Part shown: positions 33,648 to 45,143 of the stretch, one piece after another
How the letters are laid out: each line of letters opens with the position of its first letter
Numbering within the stretch: position 1 is the stretch's first letter
DNA from: Anopheles merus
Taxonomy: Eukaryota > Arthropoda > Insecta > Diptera > Culicidae
NCBI RefSeq assembly: GCF_017562075.2
Contig: NC_054081.1
Span: 22,346,366 to 22,410,365 of the forward strand
DNA length: 64,000 nt
Direction of reading: 5' to 3'
Position numbers and translations under genes: made by a program
The notes under the pieces: generated by a model
Database searches by the model: none
Told to the model about the DNA's origin: nothing
What the model saw: the letters and a program-made list of their open reading frames with translations, nothing else

Positions 33648-34646
33648 TTAACATACCAATTTTTATATTCATAATTGATTGAACTGGTGCAATGAATAAG
33701 TAGCAAAGTTAGCTTTAAGATTATTACAATAATGATGATTCTTCATAGATATCATTCTTTGTGGATAACTTTTACATAACAGAGATGGTCACATGCACGT
33801 TTGTCGAATACTCACTTGCTTACCTTTTTATCAAGTGCTAACCAGTTTTGAGGTCTACCATGAACCACTTTAAATGCAGCGCCGTCGTTTATTAGATGAT
33901 CTATTGATGAGGTCTAATGGGGACGTATGTTTTCAAGTGGCTCGACCATTTACGGGACTCATACAACCTGAAATTTATATTAAATATATTTTCACAATTA
34001 TAACCTTGGAATAACGGTCCCCAAAGCGTACTTACTCAAAGATGTATATGTTTAAGTACAAGCAAGCAACGCCATACATTGAGCACGTATTTCTGCATAG
34101 GATGGTTATGCACTTTAGGGATAACAATTTGGTTAAATCGGAGCATGTACTCGACTCGAGGCAACAGCGTGCTGGTTTGATGTTTTTTATATAGTTCAAT
34201 GAACTAGTACGTACGTTTTCGGCCAAATACTGAACCATGAAGCCTTACATCAATTCAGTTTTGGTAACCTTATAACAAGTTAATGTCAGCCGCTTCATAA
34301 CTGCAGAATAATTTTATGGAATACGCATGATAAGATGGATGGTACGATGCGAATTGTTTACCAACACGTTTCAAATGTTGCCGAGGAGCAACCGTAGTTC
34401 AGGTTCCTCTTTTACTCGCTGGCCGCTTCGCGCAGCAGCATGAAGCCTTGCGCGTACGATGCCTTTCGTGCTCTGTGCTCCGGCGAGTTGTTTCATGTTC
34501 ATCCTTCGGCGTGGAAGTAGCTGGAGAAGTCTGCTTCGTCTTTTGGCATCACCGGAACGCTATGGTACATTGCGACAATTTCCGTCAACTTGCCCACACC
34601 CTTCTGGCCGGCCCTGTCACGAATACAATCCAGCAAGTATCCCTTA

Positions 34647-34986
34647 CAGGGTTTTTCAAGCCAGCTCAACATCGTGACACTATTTTTCAAACACGTAAAA
34701 CGATTGTCAACATCGTACATACAATTCGAATCCGTAAACTCTTTTCGATTTGGTAACACTAGATTTTGAACGCGTAAAATCCCATCTCGAATCTGGAAAA
34801 TGTATGTTGGCTGTCTTGTCACCCATTATACATTTTCCAGATTCGAGTTGGGACTTTACGCATTCAAAACCTAGTGTTACCAAATCGAAAAGAGTTTACG
34901 GATTCGAATTGTACGTACGATGTTGACAATCGCTTAACGTGTTCGAAAAATAGTGTTACGATGTTGAGCTGGCTTGAAAAACCCTG
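34647..34986. mobile_element. 340-bp palindromic MITE at the palindrome centre
   Basis: Same element as 26810-27148, with TA at 34645-34646 and 34987-34988. Outside the TA both flanks read away as inverse copies of each other (ATCCCTTA / TAAGGGAT). Confidence 0.88.
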
Positions 34987-35985
34987 TAAGGGATACTTGC
35001 TGGATTGTATTCGTGACAGGGCCGGCCAGAAGGGTGTGGGCAAGTTGACGGAAATTGTCGCAATGTACCATAGCGTTCCGGTGATGCCAAAAGACGAAGC
35101 AGACTTCTCCAGCTACTTCCACGCCGAAGGATGAACATGAAACAACTCGCCGGAGCACAGAGCACGAAAGGCATCGTACGCGCAAGGCTTCATGCTGCTG
35201 CGCGAAGCGGCCAGCGAGTAAAAGAGGAACCTGAACTACGGTTGCTCCTCGGCAACATTTGAAACGTGTTGGTAAACAATTCGCATCGTACCATCCATCT
35301 TATCATGCGTATTCCATAAAATTATTCTGCAGTTATGAAGCGGCTGACATTAACTTGTTATAAGGTTACCAAAACTGAATTGATGTAAGGCTTCATGGTT
35401 CAGTATTTGGCCGAAAACGTACGTACTAGTTCATTGAACTATATAAAAAACATCAAACCAGCACGCTGTTGCCTCGAGTCGAGTACATGCTCCGATTTAA
35501 CCAAATTGTTATCCCTAAAGTGCATAACCATCCTATGCAGAAATACGTGCTCAATGTATGGCGTTGCTTGCTTGTACTTAAACATATACATCTTTGAGTA
35601 AGTACGCTTTGGGGACCGTTATTCCAAGGTTATAATTGTGAAAATATATTTAATATAAATTTCAGGTTGTATGAGTCCCGTAAATGGTCGAGCCACTTGA
35701 AAACATACGTCCCCATTAGACCTCATCAATAGATCATCTAATAAACGACGGCGCTGCATTTAAAGTGGTTCATGGTAGACCTCAAAACTGGTTAGCACTT
35801 GATAAAAAGGTAAGCAAGTGAGTATTCGACAAACGTGCATGTGACCATCTCTGTTATGTAAAAGTTATCCACAAAGAATGATATCTATGAAGAATCATCA
35901 TTATTGTAATAATCTTAAAGCTAACTTTGCTACTTATTCATTGCACCAGTTCAATCAATTATGAATATAAAAATTGGTATGTTAA

Positions 35986-36240
35986 CACTTTGATCGCCAG
36001 CCTGACGTCACAGTTTTTGAGTGAGCACGTAGCGCATGGCAAGAGAGCGATGAGAGCGACAGTTTCTCGTGCGATTGTTATCACTCTTTTGTTTCATTGC
36101 GATAAGCGGCGTAGCACATGTCGTTCTCGTTCCCTCTTTCCTACCTCATTCGTTCTCAAGAGAATCACTGAGCGTCAGATGCAAAGCTGAACGGTGAGCA
36201 AAACCGTCATGCGAATTTATATGACACGGCGCTTAAAGTG
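35986..36240. mobile_element. 255-bp TTAA MITE, inverted arm
   Basis: Inverse copy of 33393-33647, flanked by TTAA at 35982-35985 and 36241-36244. Confidence 0.8.
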
Positions 36241-36775
36241 TTAACCTTTAAGTTGGCAACCGGATACCCTGTTCTATTTTCAACTTCGAACTGCAATAAC
36301 TTTTGATTCATTGCTTTTATTGACCTGAAATTTTCCGTAGCCTCCCAACTTTTAATTTATGATTTTTTAGTGCATAAGTTGTAATTTTAAACAGCCTGTA
36401 AGTATTTTATTTTGATTTTTTTTTAAACTTTACCACGTAAGTTGGCATCCAGCATACCCGGGTATTCCATACATTTTGTATGGAGAATGAGGTTTCTCTT
36501 CTTCCTCTTTTCGTATTGTGCTTATTTTCGAGTCAAATTCAAGCGATTCCAAATTTAAATTTGACCGTTGTTTTTATAATAAAATGAAAAAAATACTTAA
36601 TGAATAAATGAAATAGAAGAGGATATATGGTCGGCATTACTTGCTTACAGCATTAAAATATAGAAAGCATTGTTTATCTATGAAAATCGTTAATTTTTTG
36701 CATCAAAACGTGTGGAATACCCGGGTATGCCGGTTGCCAACTTACGTGTGTAAATCTGGTTGCCAACTCTACGGT

Positions 36776-38650
36776 TAAATCAATAGACCTAAATAATGGC
36801 AGGTAGTAACAAAGAAATATTTCTATTCTAGTTTTATTTGCTTTGCTTTGTGTGCGGAAACCAATGGTTAACGGTTTTAAAACGACGTAAATCCCTCAAC
36901 TATGGCGACCCTTCAAAGGCCCTTTTCCACGACCGGGTATTTTTAATCCACCTTGCGCTAAGAACCCAAGCTCCTGACCACGCTGGTTTTCGCTGGTCTT
37001 TTCGGGGATAGTTCGTTAATGAATTATCCCCGAAAACATCAACAAAATATAGATCATTTTCGGGGATAGTAAACACACGTGAAGGATGAACCCATGCAAA
37101 AAAAGAGCTAAAAATATAAATGAACATTTGGATTCACGAAGGGTGGGTTATGTTCCAATTCATTCTCATGCTTCATCCGTGATGCTACCAACCACTTCAC
37201 TAGTTCTACTTCGAATCACTTTGCCAGTTGCCTCACCATATCATTATACATTATCGTGCTATTTACTGGTTTTGTTGTATGAATGGGTACTGATATTAAA
37301 AGAATTAAAATAAATAAATAAAATAATAAAATTAACAGATTGACTATTTGTAGCATGCACATGCACATGCTATACTGTTTATTATCAGTTCACACACATT
37401 TCTCATTACATTGAGAACCCCAAATTGTCAACACAACACAACACAACACACAAAAAAGCAAAACAACACAACTCTTGTCAACACAACTTTCAACCACTTA
37501 ACACAATCCAAACCACATAAATAACCTTACGCCAGGAATTGTAAGTCAGCAGAAAAACGCTTATCCAATAACACTTAAAACACACAAGCCACAACGTTTA
37601 TCCAAAACACTTAAAAAACACAAGCCACATACAACCCCGTAGGTGCGAAAAACATTACCCAGCACAAAACCCGTAAGTACGCACTTGAAGCGTAAAATCA
37701 TAGCATTGCATAATAACAACCAACAGTTCATAAATAATGAAATAGGAGACACCGTACCCTCGTGTGTACAAACAGAACCGTTAACCGTAAGCGTACGAAA
37801 CAAAATAACGCGTAAGCACAAGAACCCAGAACTGACCTTACAGAATAATTGCAACCATATGTAAACCCAAAAACCTAACCCTCAGCATAACTGATATAAA
37901 ACAGAAAGCGAAAGTAAAACTCAAAATCTAATTGAAGAGAAATGTACCATATAAATAAAGACACAAGATGAGACCAGACACAGACAGTCAGATACAGTTA
38001 GAATGACAGTACGTGCCGTAGTGAAGTTGTGCAGCTAACTCTTTGTCAGTCAAGTCTTAACGTTTGCAAAACTAGTGAAATGTGTAATTAATTTAATTGT
38101 GTTGTTCTCCACCTGAAATCCCGATGATATTCAGTAAGATGCGAAAACTCCGCCTTGTGCTTTTAAATTATACCTAGGGAGTGATGTCTAAAGAATGGCA
38201 CCGTTAGTCTACCTGTCGCGTACGAACCAACATTTTTGTTACATATTAAACACGCATTTCTCACAATGAGTAAAAGGGTCTGAACTTATTGGAGCTGGAT
38301 GTTTTAAAAATAAAAGAAAACTTTAAATCATCAATGAAAACAATAAAAATGAAATTGAACTCAGGTCGACCATGGTACAAACATTGCACCATTACCATTT
38401 GACCATAACTACTTCATGAACATGAATTGTTATCTTTCAGTTTTAAGCCCTTCAAATATAGCACAATGAACAAAGATATGTGTAAAAATTCATCGATGCG
38501 TGTGAGAGAGTAGGGCTGATGAATAGAAATGGATGGCACGAGTTTGTGTTCATTATCCCCGAAAAATTTCGCTTGGGAAGACCCAAGCGCGAGGTGTGTT
38601 TATTTAGGAGGGGAATTATTAGCGCGTTTGCCGGGCGCCATCATTGAGTA
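36776..38650. other. Non-coding; possible 1.5-kb element at 37056-38567
   Basis: ATTTTCGGGGATAGTAAACA at 37056 recurs inverted at about 38546-38567 (one-base indel), so 37056-38567 may be a non-autonomous element. The same TTTTCGGGGATA also forms a hairpin at 36999-37035 (12-bp stem, 13-base loop). About 37430-37480 is (CACAA)n-rich. CGCTTGGG-AAGA-CCCAAGCG at about 38571-38590 is a perfect 8-bp hairpin. No gene was recognised. Confidence 0.5.
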
Positions 38651-39029
38651 CAGTAGAACGTCGATTATCCGGGGGCGGATTAACCGGCGGGCGGCTTAAA
38701 CGTGCGCATAAATGTGACAGCTGTTGAAACGTATAGCGAACGTTTGCAGCGATAGTCAAATGGGCAACCCGTTTTTTGTACAGCTCTGTAGTGTCTAGTG
38801 GTGTTTTCGAAACTCATTTTTGGTCATGAATAGTTGTAAAACCTTTAATCATTGATTAAAATAATATTCTACTAACAATTAATCGATTGATTGAAGGTGA
38901 ATTAATCATAAAACTGGTGACTTTTGTAATGTTTATATGAATTTGACATTTCTCGGACCATTATCCGTGCCAATCGATTGACCGGCAACCATCCGGTCCC
39001 GAACTACCCGGAAATTCGACGTTCTACTG
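38651..39029. mobile_element. 379-bp Tigger/pogo-type MITE
   Basis: Starts CAGTAGAACGTCGATTATCC and ends in CGACGTTCTACTG, with TA at 38649-38650 and 39030-39031. The CAGT...TCGATTATCCG end is characteristic of Tigger/pogo elements. Confidence 0.88.
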
Positions 39030-39966
39030 TATTGTTATGTCAAATCGCATACAATTTTCTATACCCCCCTCCAACCTTTCATGATTTTAATACCGGAGAC
39101 CACAGTATTGTTATGTCAAGTCGTGAAATGTCAATTTGCTTTGAAGCACTTTATCTACTGATATCCAAACACCTTGACCCAAGCGAGTAAAAATGTCACT
39201 TTGCAGCTGTGTTTTCGATTGATATTTCGTGCAGGATTTGACAAACGCAACAGTGTACGAGATTCAGACTTTTTTCGGCACATAACCTCAACCACATGTT
39301 AGGCATGTTTGCTATTTCCGTTGCACGTCTAGCATTAGATATTTTGAGATTAAATAGTTTTTACATTGTTGATGTTTATATGAATGATACGATACGAAAA
39401 AACGCAACGGATTTAAATGCAAACTAAACATGATAGTCGAAAAGAAATACAGTCTGTTCCCGAGTTACACGGTTTGTGCTTTCCCGAGGAATCTGCGTAA
39501 CTCGATTATCCACGGAAGACGAATTTCACGTTTTTTGACGAATTTATCGAATATAATATACCATTGATTACTTGAAGTTTTTGATTCAATTTAGTACTTT
39601 TGTACACTTCATCATTTATTTGATAAGATTTGTGCAGAAAATTCAAATACTTATGGCTTTTAAGCGGTTTCAATTTGTTATCAAAAATGCAATATACTGC
39701 AATTATCCGCAGTACGCGATACTCGATATACGCGATTCCGCAGTACGCGATTTTCTTCAAAAGTGACAGTTCTTTGCGTTTACTATAGCTGATTGAGTTT
39801 TTCTTTGTCCATTTTGTATTTGTTTATGTTCAATGAAGTATTCAACCTACAGTTTTCACCAGACAAGCTTGAAACGAAATGAAATTCACAGAAAATATCG
39901 GTAAACTTCACAATCATCCTAACTTTAAGTGCGTCTTAATGTTGCAGCAGCATTGCGAAACAAAAC

Positions 39967-41881
39967 ATGACATCAATTATTAAAAACGCTCGAAATAAGT
40001 GTGCGATAACAATGGCAGATAAGATGGAGATAGTTAGAATGTTCGAAAAAGGACAAAGTTACGCATCAATATCCAGACAAACCAAACGACCGCAATCAAC
40101 AATACGGACCATCATACAATCAAAAGAAACTCTGCTGAATTCTGCGAAAGGAACATCAATGGCAACACGGAACCGCAATCAGGTGGTAGAAAAAATGGAA
40201 AGTTTATTGGTTGCTTGGATCGAAGACATGATATCGAAGCAGATTCCCCTTAGTTTGGGATTGATTCAATCGAAAGCAAAATCCTTTTATGATATGTTTT
40301 TTATCGGTTGGTTCAACCGATTTAAAAAACGCGCAAATATAAAAAATGTAAAAATATATGGAGAGGCAGCTAGTGCAGATGAAATTGAGGCAGAAAGCTT
40401 TCCTGAGTTTCTAGAGAGGCATATTTTGGAAAAATGGTATCTTCCCAAACAAATCATCAACGTGGATGAAACAGCATTACAGGGTTTTCGAAGATTATAT
40501 AGACATGTTCAGCGATTCTGTAGTGTTGTCATTTGTTTGTTTACACACTGTGCCGCATGGTTCAAATGTTCGTTCTTAAAAGTCATAAAAGTAGCTAATA
40601 ATCATTCCCCAAGCTGTTTAATACATGAATTAGTTGAAAAAAGCATGTTTTTTTTTTTCGAAAACCGTTTGTTTACCTCCTGATGAGAATGATCCAAGCT
40701 GAATTCCAAGAGGTGCGAAAGTGACAGCTCTACAGTATAACCGAACTTGTCAACGCCTACTTCCGAACAATTCTATATCTCGCTGAAAGAGTCTTTTATA
40801 TGCCTGAACGAATATACAACTCGTTGAACATGTCTATATTATCCTCTAAAACCCTGTATTTTGGAAAAAGATGCCTACAAGAAGCTATGTCTTTAATGAT
40901 GGAATACGTGCGTCTGGATTTAAGGCACAAAAGGAAAGAATTACCATTATATTAGGTAGTAATATGACGGGTGATTTAGAATTGAATTCCCAAAAACCAC
41001 GAGCTTTCAAAAATATTGATATTCAATCATTATCAGTTGTATGGAAATTCAACAAGAAGGCATGGGTTACTTGTTCTATTTTTAATGAATGGTTCCATCA
41101 TAACTTTGTGCCAGAGGTAAAAACATATTGCAAAGATAAAAACATCACATTTAGAGTTCTTCTGTTATTGGACAATGCTCCTGGACATCCCACTGAGCTT
41201 AACGAACTTAACCCTAATATCGAAGTAGTTTTCCTGCCACCTAGAACTACGTCACTTTTGCAACCGATGGACCAAGGAGTAATTGCTACATTTAAGTCAT
41301 ACTATATACGACATACAATCACCCGCCTTATCAAAACGATAGAGGAAAATCCTAACACTACTATTCAAAATTTCTGGAAAAATTAAAATATTCTTGCTGC
41401 TATACATAACATTTCAACTGCTTGGAATCAAGTGAAATCAGATACTATTAACGCGTGTTGGAAAAAAGTATGCCCTACTTATTTTATGTACGATGAGGCA
41501 CCGGATAATACCCATGATAAAATAACAAATGTACAAATGTAATAACAAATAGAAGAATCCACGTCTTTAGCTGATATCTTACAGATAGAATTAGATACTC
41601 AAGAGATCAGCACCGTCATGTTTAACCAAGGAGAACCTTTGACAAACAATGAACTCATTCAAATGCAGACCTTGGAGGTCTTGGATGAATACAATGATGA
41701 GTATGATGAGGAAAATCTGGAAACACACACGAAAATTTTCAGCTGCAAAGGGTTGGAGGCTGCCTTTCAAAACATAGAAAGAGCGCTATCAGAATTTGAA
41801 GCAATGGATGAAGTTGAAGATAGGTCCAAAAATGTTAAAAATCAAGTAAGGAAGGAAATAGAAGTATACAAAAATATATAA
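39967..41881 (+). pseudogene. Tigger/pogo transposase, interrupted
   Basis: Starts MTSIIKNARNKCAITMADKM at 39967. Domains: an N-terminal CENP-B-type helix-turn-helix (residues about 15-60), a second HTH shortened by an apparent deletion after KSFYD, the motif GWFNRFKKR, then the DDE domain. First Asp in INVDETAL (about 40465), second in LLLLDNAPGH (41167-41196), third in LLQPMDQGV (41258-41284). A 377-bp MITE splits the gene right after DETAL; removing it and one TA restores FWKKMPTRSY in frame. TAA stops at about 41384 and 41540 and the truncated HTH are further damage. The C-terminal acidic tail to 41881 is open. Non-functional relative of jerky/Tigger transposases. Confidence 0.88.
40480..40856. 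mobile_element. 377-bp MITE (CAGGGTTTT ends) inside Tigger
   Basis: Ends CAGGGTTTTCGAAGATTATA and the inverse of CAGGGTTTTAGAGGATAATA, about 37 bp of imperfect inverted repeat. TA at 40478-40479 and 40857-40858. Same terminal bases and target as 19628-23302 and 26810-27148, but a different internal sequence. Confidence 0.9.
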
Positions 41882-41885
41882 CAGG

Positions 41886-42628
41886 TCGGCTGATAAATGT
41901 TTGGCCTGAGTGCGTTGGTTTGTGGCAGTGTTGTGCTGAACGCTGTCAAAAAAAAAAGAACCAATAATTAATATATGTAGTATGTATTACTATGGAGAGT
42001 TTAGCGCATAGGATTAGATCAACATTTACCTTAATATTAAAAAACTGAAAAACGTTTTCTTTTCGTCGCTCATTTTGAACATTGTTGACGAGGCCAGCAT
42101 GTAGTCTTTGATAAATAGCGCGCACACCTGTAACTTTTTAGACGCCAAGGGTTAGTTGAATGTACTTGCACAAGCACACATGTGAGCAAGAAACTTACCT
42201 CAACAATTTGCTACGATAAATCATTCAATAACTGAACTGAATACGGCCCAAAATATAGACGAGCAAAGTACGTCGCACAAGAAATCGCACCTCACTTCAG
42301 TACATCCTTCCACAGGGAAAGTGCTGGACAGACTGAGGATGCCTCACACTCGGATGAGCGCGATAGCAGAAAAATCATGGTGGATCGAGAGAGATGGGTA
42401 GACTCGGTGTAGCGCAATAAGCTGGTAGATGCATGTGTGTGTGACCAACGAAAGACTTCAGACCCCGCTCCTCGCGTTTTTCATCCATCGTTTTTCGTCA
42501 CACGCACACACCTCTACACGCGCGGCGGTTTGCCGTCCAAAATCTAGAGAAAGAAGACAGGGCCTCTCGCTTTGGCACACAGAAAAATCTTTCAACAACT
42601 TCGGCTCTGCTACTTGGGAAGGTTTCCT
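41886..42628 (-). repeat. Repeat family Y, copy 3 (inverted)
   Basis: About 42100-42628 matches 14165-14650, and 41905-41965 matches 13700-13760. The 71-bp intron is intact at 42128-42198 on the - strand. It joins the 5'-truncated gypsy element abruptly at about 42629, creating a chance fused frame starting at 42429. Confidence 0.75.
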
Positions 42629-42639
42629 ACCAACACAAA

Positions 42640-43421
42640 AGTTCCCTCCGAAACAAAAGCCGCACGCACCAATACCGAGCGAAACGCACACGCGTCAAGA
42701 GCCGATGGAAGTAGATCGTACCATGCGCACACATTTGCATTATCAAAACCGGCCGGCTCAAGCTTACGCTCACCAAGAGAATGATAGCACGGCAGCTCAG
42801 TGTAACCCAACTTTTTTTGGGACAGGCTTCAATACCAACAACCTGCCAAGGTTAAAAAACAGTGGGTTAGTGTTGCCGTTTATTAAAAAGCCAACGGAAC
42901 ATGGTTTTATTAAACTCCTAGTTGATAGTGGTGCAAATATAAACATTATTTCGGAGATGTGGGCAACTGTGATAGGGAATGAAACAGTTAGAAGTGAAAC
43001 AAAACAGTTTAAAAGTGTTGCCGGGATAGGAAGTGCTTCGCAAGTAGTTTTTCTTGATATTTTCTCTCCAGCGCTAGAAACAAAATATAAATTTGTGGTG
43101 TACAACTTTCACGTCTTTTTTGATGGCATAATTGGGACTGAAATAGTATTTGCACACAATATCAATTTAATTACACGTTCCCGAGAGATCGAACTAACAA
43201 AGCCGGACAATAGCAAGTATAAAATACCACTGCATTTCTATTATCCGAAAAAAATCTGTCGTGGGTATAGTAGTGTGACAATCGATCAGATACTTGACGT
43301 AGAATCTAACACACACATCGCACACCTAACAGAAGAAGAGCGAGAATCTCTCGTTACAGTTAACCGACCAACACATTCATGCTTTTCACGATACAGACAC
43401 AAAGCTGACGTGTACCACTAA
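42640..43421 (+). pseudogene. gypsy gag C-terminus and aspartic protease
   Basis: The frame is open from 42429, but the part before about 42640 belongs to repeat Y. The gag tail contains EPMEVDRTMRTH followed by an NRPAQAY stretch, typical of gypsy-group gag ends. The protease active site is LLVDSGANINIIS (about 42918-42957), and a FDGIIGTEIV segment further on matches the second conserved region. It would process the polyprotein. It ends at 43421, where the frame to the reverse transcriptase is lost. Confidence 0.8.
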
Positions 43422-43458
43422 TGTCGAATGTCGAATAAGAACCACAGATGATGCACCG

Positions 43459-44197
43459 GTGTATCAAAAAAGCTATCCCTACCCCGTCGCTTATAAAAAC
43501 GAAGTGAAACAGCAAATTTCAAAGATGTTAGCGGACGGTATTATTCGTCCTTCACGATCCGCCTGGAACTCGCCACTTTGGGTCGTTCAAAAAAAGGGAA
43601 ACAGTGAATGTTCTGACGGAGAGAAAAAGTTACAATTAGTGATCGATTATAGGCGTCTTAATCAGAAAACCATCTCTGAAAAATACCCTATCCCAGACAT
43701 ACAAAATATTCTTGACCAGTTAGGTGGGAATAAATATTTCACTACACTCGACCTTGCTTCTAGTTTCCATCAAATTAAAGTCAATGATCTCGACATAGAA
43801 AAAAACGGCATTCTCTGTTAATAGCGGAAAGTATGAGTTTTTACGAATGCCATTTGGCTTGAAAAATGCGCCAGCCATTTTCCAACGAGCAATAGACGAT
43901 GTGTTTCGTGAAGACATAGGCAAAATTTGCTATGTGTACATAGACGATCTTGTGGTTTTTGGACGCAATTTAACCGAACATATCCACAACTTAAAAGTAA
44001 TTTTGTCCACTTTGGAAAAAGTGAATCTTAAAGTTCAGCTTGGAAAATCGAAATTTCTTTGTCAAAGTGTGGAATATCTCGGTTATATAATTACGTTGGA
44101 TGGAATAAGACCTAACCAAGCTAAGATATTGACCATAAAAAACTGGCCAAAACCAACTAATACAAAGGAATTAAGAAGCTTTTTAGCTTTTTTTTAA
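43459..44197 (+). pseudogene. gypsy reverse transcriptase, frameshifted
   Basis: Two frames (43459-43821 and 43847-44197) join at a shift near 43820. Motifs in order: IIRPSRSAWNSPLWVV, LVIDYRRLNQKTI, FTTLDLASSFHQI (first catalytic Asp), LRMPFGLKNAPAIFQRA, and YVYIDDLVVF (YIDD box), then VEYLGYIIT. The frame ends at ELRSFLAFF, and the usual thumb/connection segment is partly deleted and scrambled to 44281. Confidence 0.88.
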
Positions 44198-44281
44198 ACC
44201 CTTATCTAACCACTTACGAGGAAAAAATAATTCTGATTCTTCACCAATCGAACTAACATCAGAAGAAAATGTTTCGAAAGT

Positions 44282-45052
44282 ATGAAACAGGTAATATCGG
44301 GAAACGATATTCTTACGTACCCAGACTTCGACAAACCTTTTCTGCTAACAACTGATGCCTCTAACTACACCATAGGCGCCGTGCTCAGTCAAGGTGAAGT
44401 GGGGAAGGATAAACCAATACATTTTGCCTCGCGAACGCTTAACAAAAGAGATGAAAATTTTTCAGAGACTGAAAAAGAGATGTTGGCAATTTATTGGTCG
44501 CTGAAAGTTTTTCGTAACTACATCTACGGTCAAAAGTTTAAAATCATAACAGACTATCAGCCTCTAACATTTTCACTATCGTCAAAAAACGTCAATACCA
44601 AACTAAAGCGCTGGAAATCTTACTCAGAGGAACACGACTACGAAATGGTGTATACACCTGGTAAAAATAACGTGGTTGCTGACGCACTCAGTCGCGTTCA
44701 GATATTTAGCCTAACATCAATTCAGCACTCTGCTGAAGAAAACAACTCAGACATGATTGAATGTACAAAAGCTCCTCTTAACGCTTTCAAGCTTCAAATA
44801 GTGTTAGAGAAGGATGCTAATGAGGATACTCTAGTTTCCTATCCATTTCCCGGGTTCAAAAAAGTAACAATTAGAATGAACAATTTTACAGAACAATCTC
44901 TAACGGATATTATTAGGAAATACTTCATTCCTAATAAATTAACCGGTTTGAATTGTTCAGAAGAAATCCTAGGAAAATTTCAAATCATTTTCAAATTATA
45001 TTCAAGCACAAGAATGTATAAGATACGTTTCACGTATCAAAAATATTTTTAG
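44282..45052 (+). pseudogene. gypsy RNase H and linker
   Basis: Begins around DILTYPDFDKPFLLTTDASN, with the first catalytic Asp in TTDAS. Then follow HFASRTLNKRDENFSETEKE (catalytic Glu), IITDYQPLTF (Asp) and NVVADALSRVQ (last Asp), the standard Ty3/gypsy RNase H series. The C-terminal 120 residues are linker leading to integrase, separated from it by a stop at 45052 and a frame change. Confidence 0.88.
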
Positions 45053-45143
45053 GGATATTACAAACACAGAAGAACAAGAGAACATTATACAAGTTGAACA
45101 CGAAAGGGCCCATCGAGGCATAGAGGAAAACAAACGTAAAATA

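Larger units (their letters stand above)
31504..34646. mobile_element. Element D, copy B (left part)
   Basis: Nearly identical to 23657-26809 and inserted at the same point of R, so this is a duplication of R plus D rather than an independent insertion. A stretch of about 13 bp near 26645 is replaced by a shorter one here (about 34495). Copy B runs into the MITE at 34647 and then folds back, so the right end of D is missing. Confidence 0.85.
32845..36775. repeat. Near-perfect 3.9-kb palindrome
   Basis: Sequence 34988-36775 is the reverse complement of about 32845-34646, with only small indels (for example 14 bp near 32895). The centre is the palindromic MITE at 34647-34986. It is either a real inverted duplication or a fold-back sequencing or assembly artefact. 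Confidence 0.9.
39450..41885 (+). mobile_element. Tigger/pogo transposon, 3' truncated
   Basis: The left end CAGTCTGTTCCCGAGTTACA follows a TA (39448-39449) and has the Tigger form. A 5' non-coding region with GCAGTACGCGAT repeats (about 39700-39750) leads into the transposase. No inverse of the left end was found after 41881, where a family Y copy begins, so the right end is lost. Confidence 0.8.

Noticed and set aside
42010..42628. 5' LTR of the gypsy element
   Set aside because: It matches repeat Y copies elsewhere, has an intron-like segment, and shares nothing with the candidate 3' LTR.
42429..42640. N-terminal part of the 330-aa frame as a gypsy protein
   Set aside because: The same DNA occurs at 14440-14640 without gypsy sequence, so it belongs to repeat Y.
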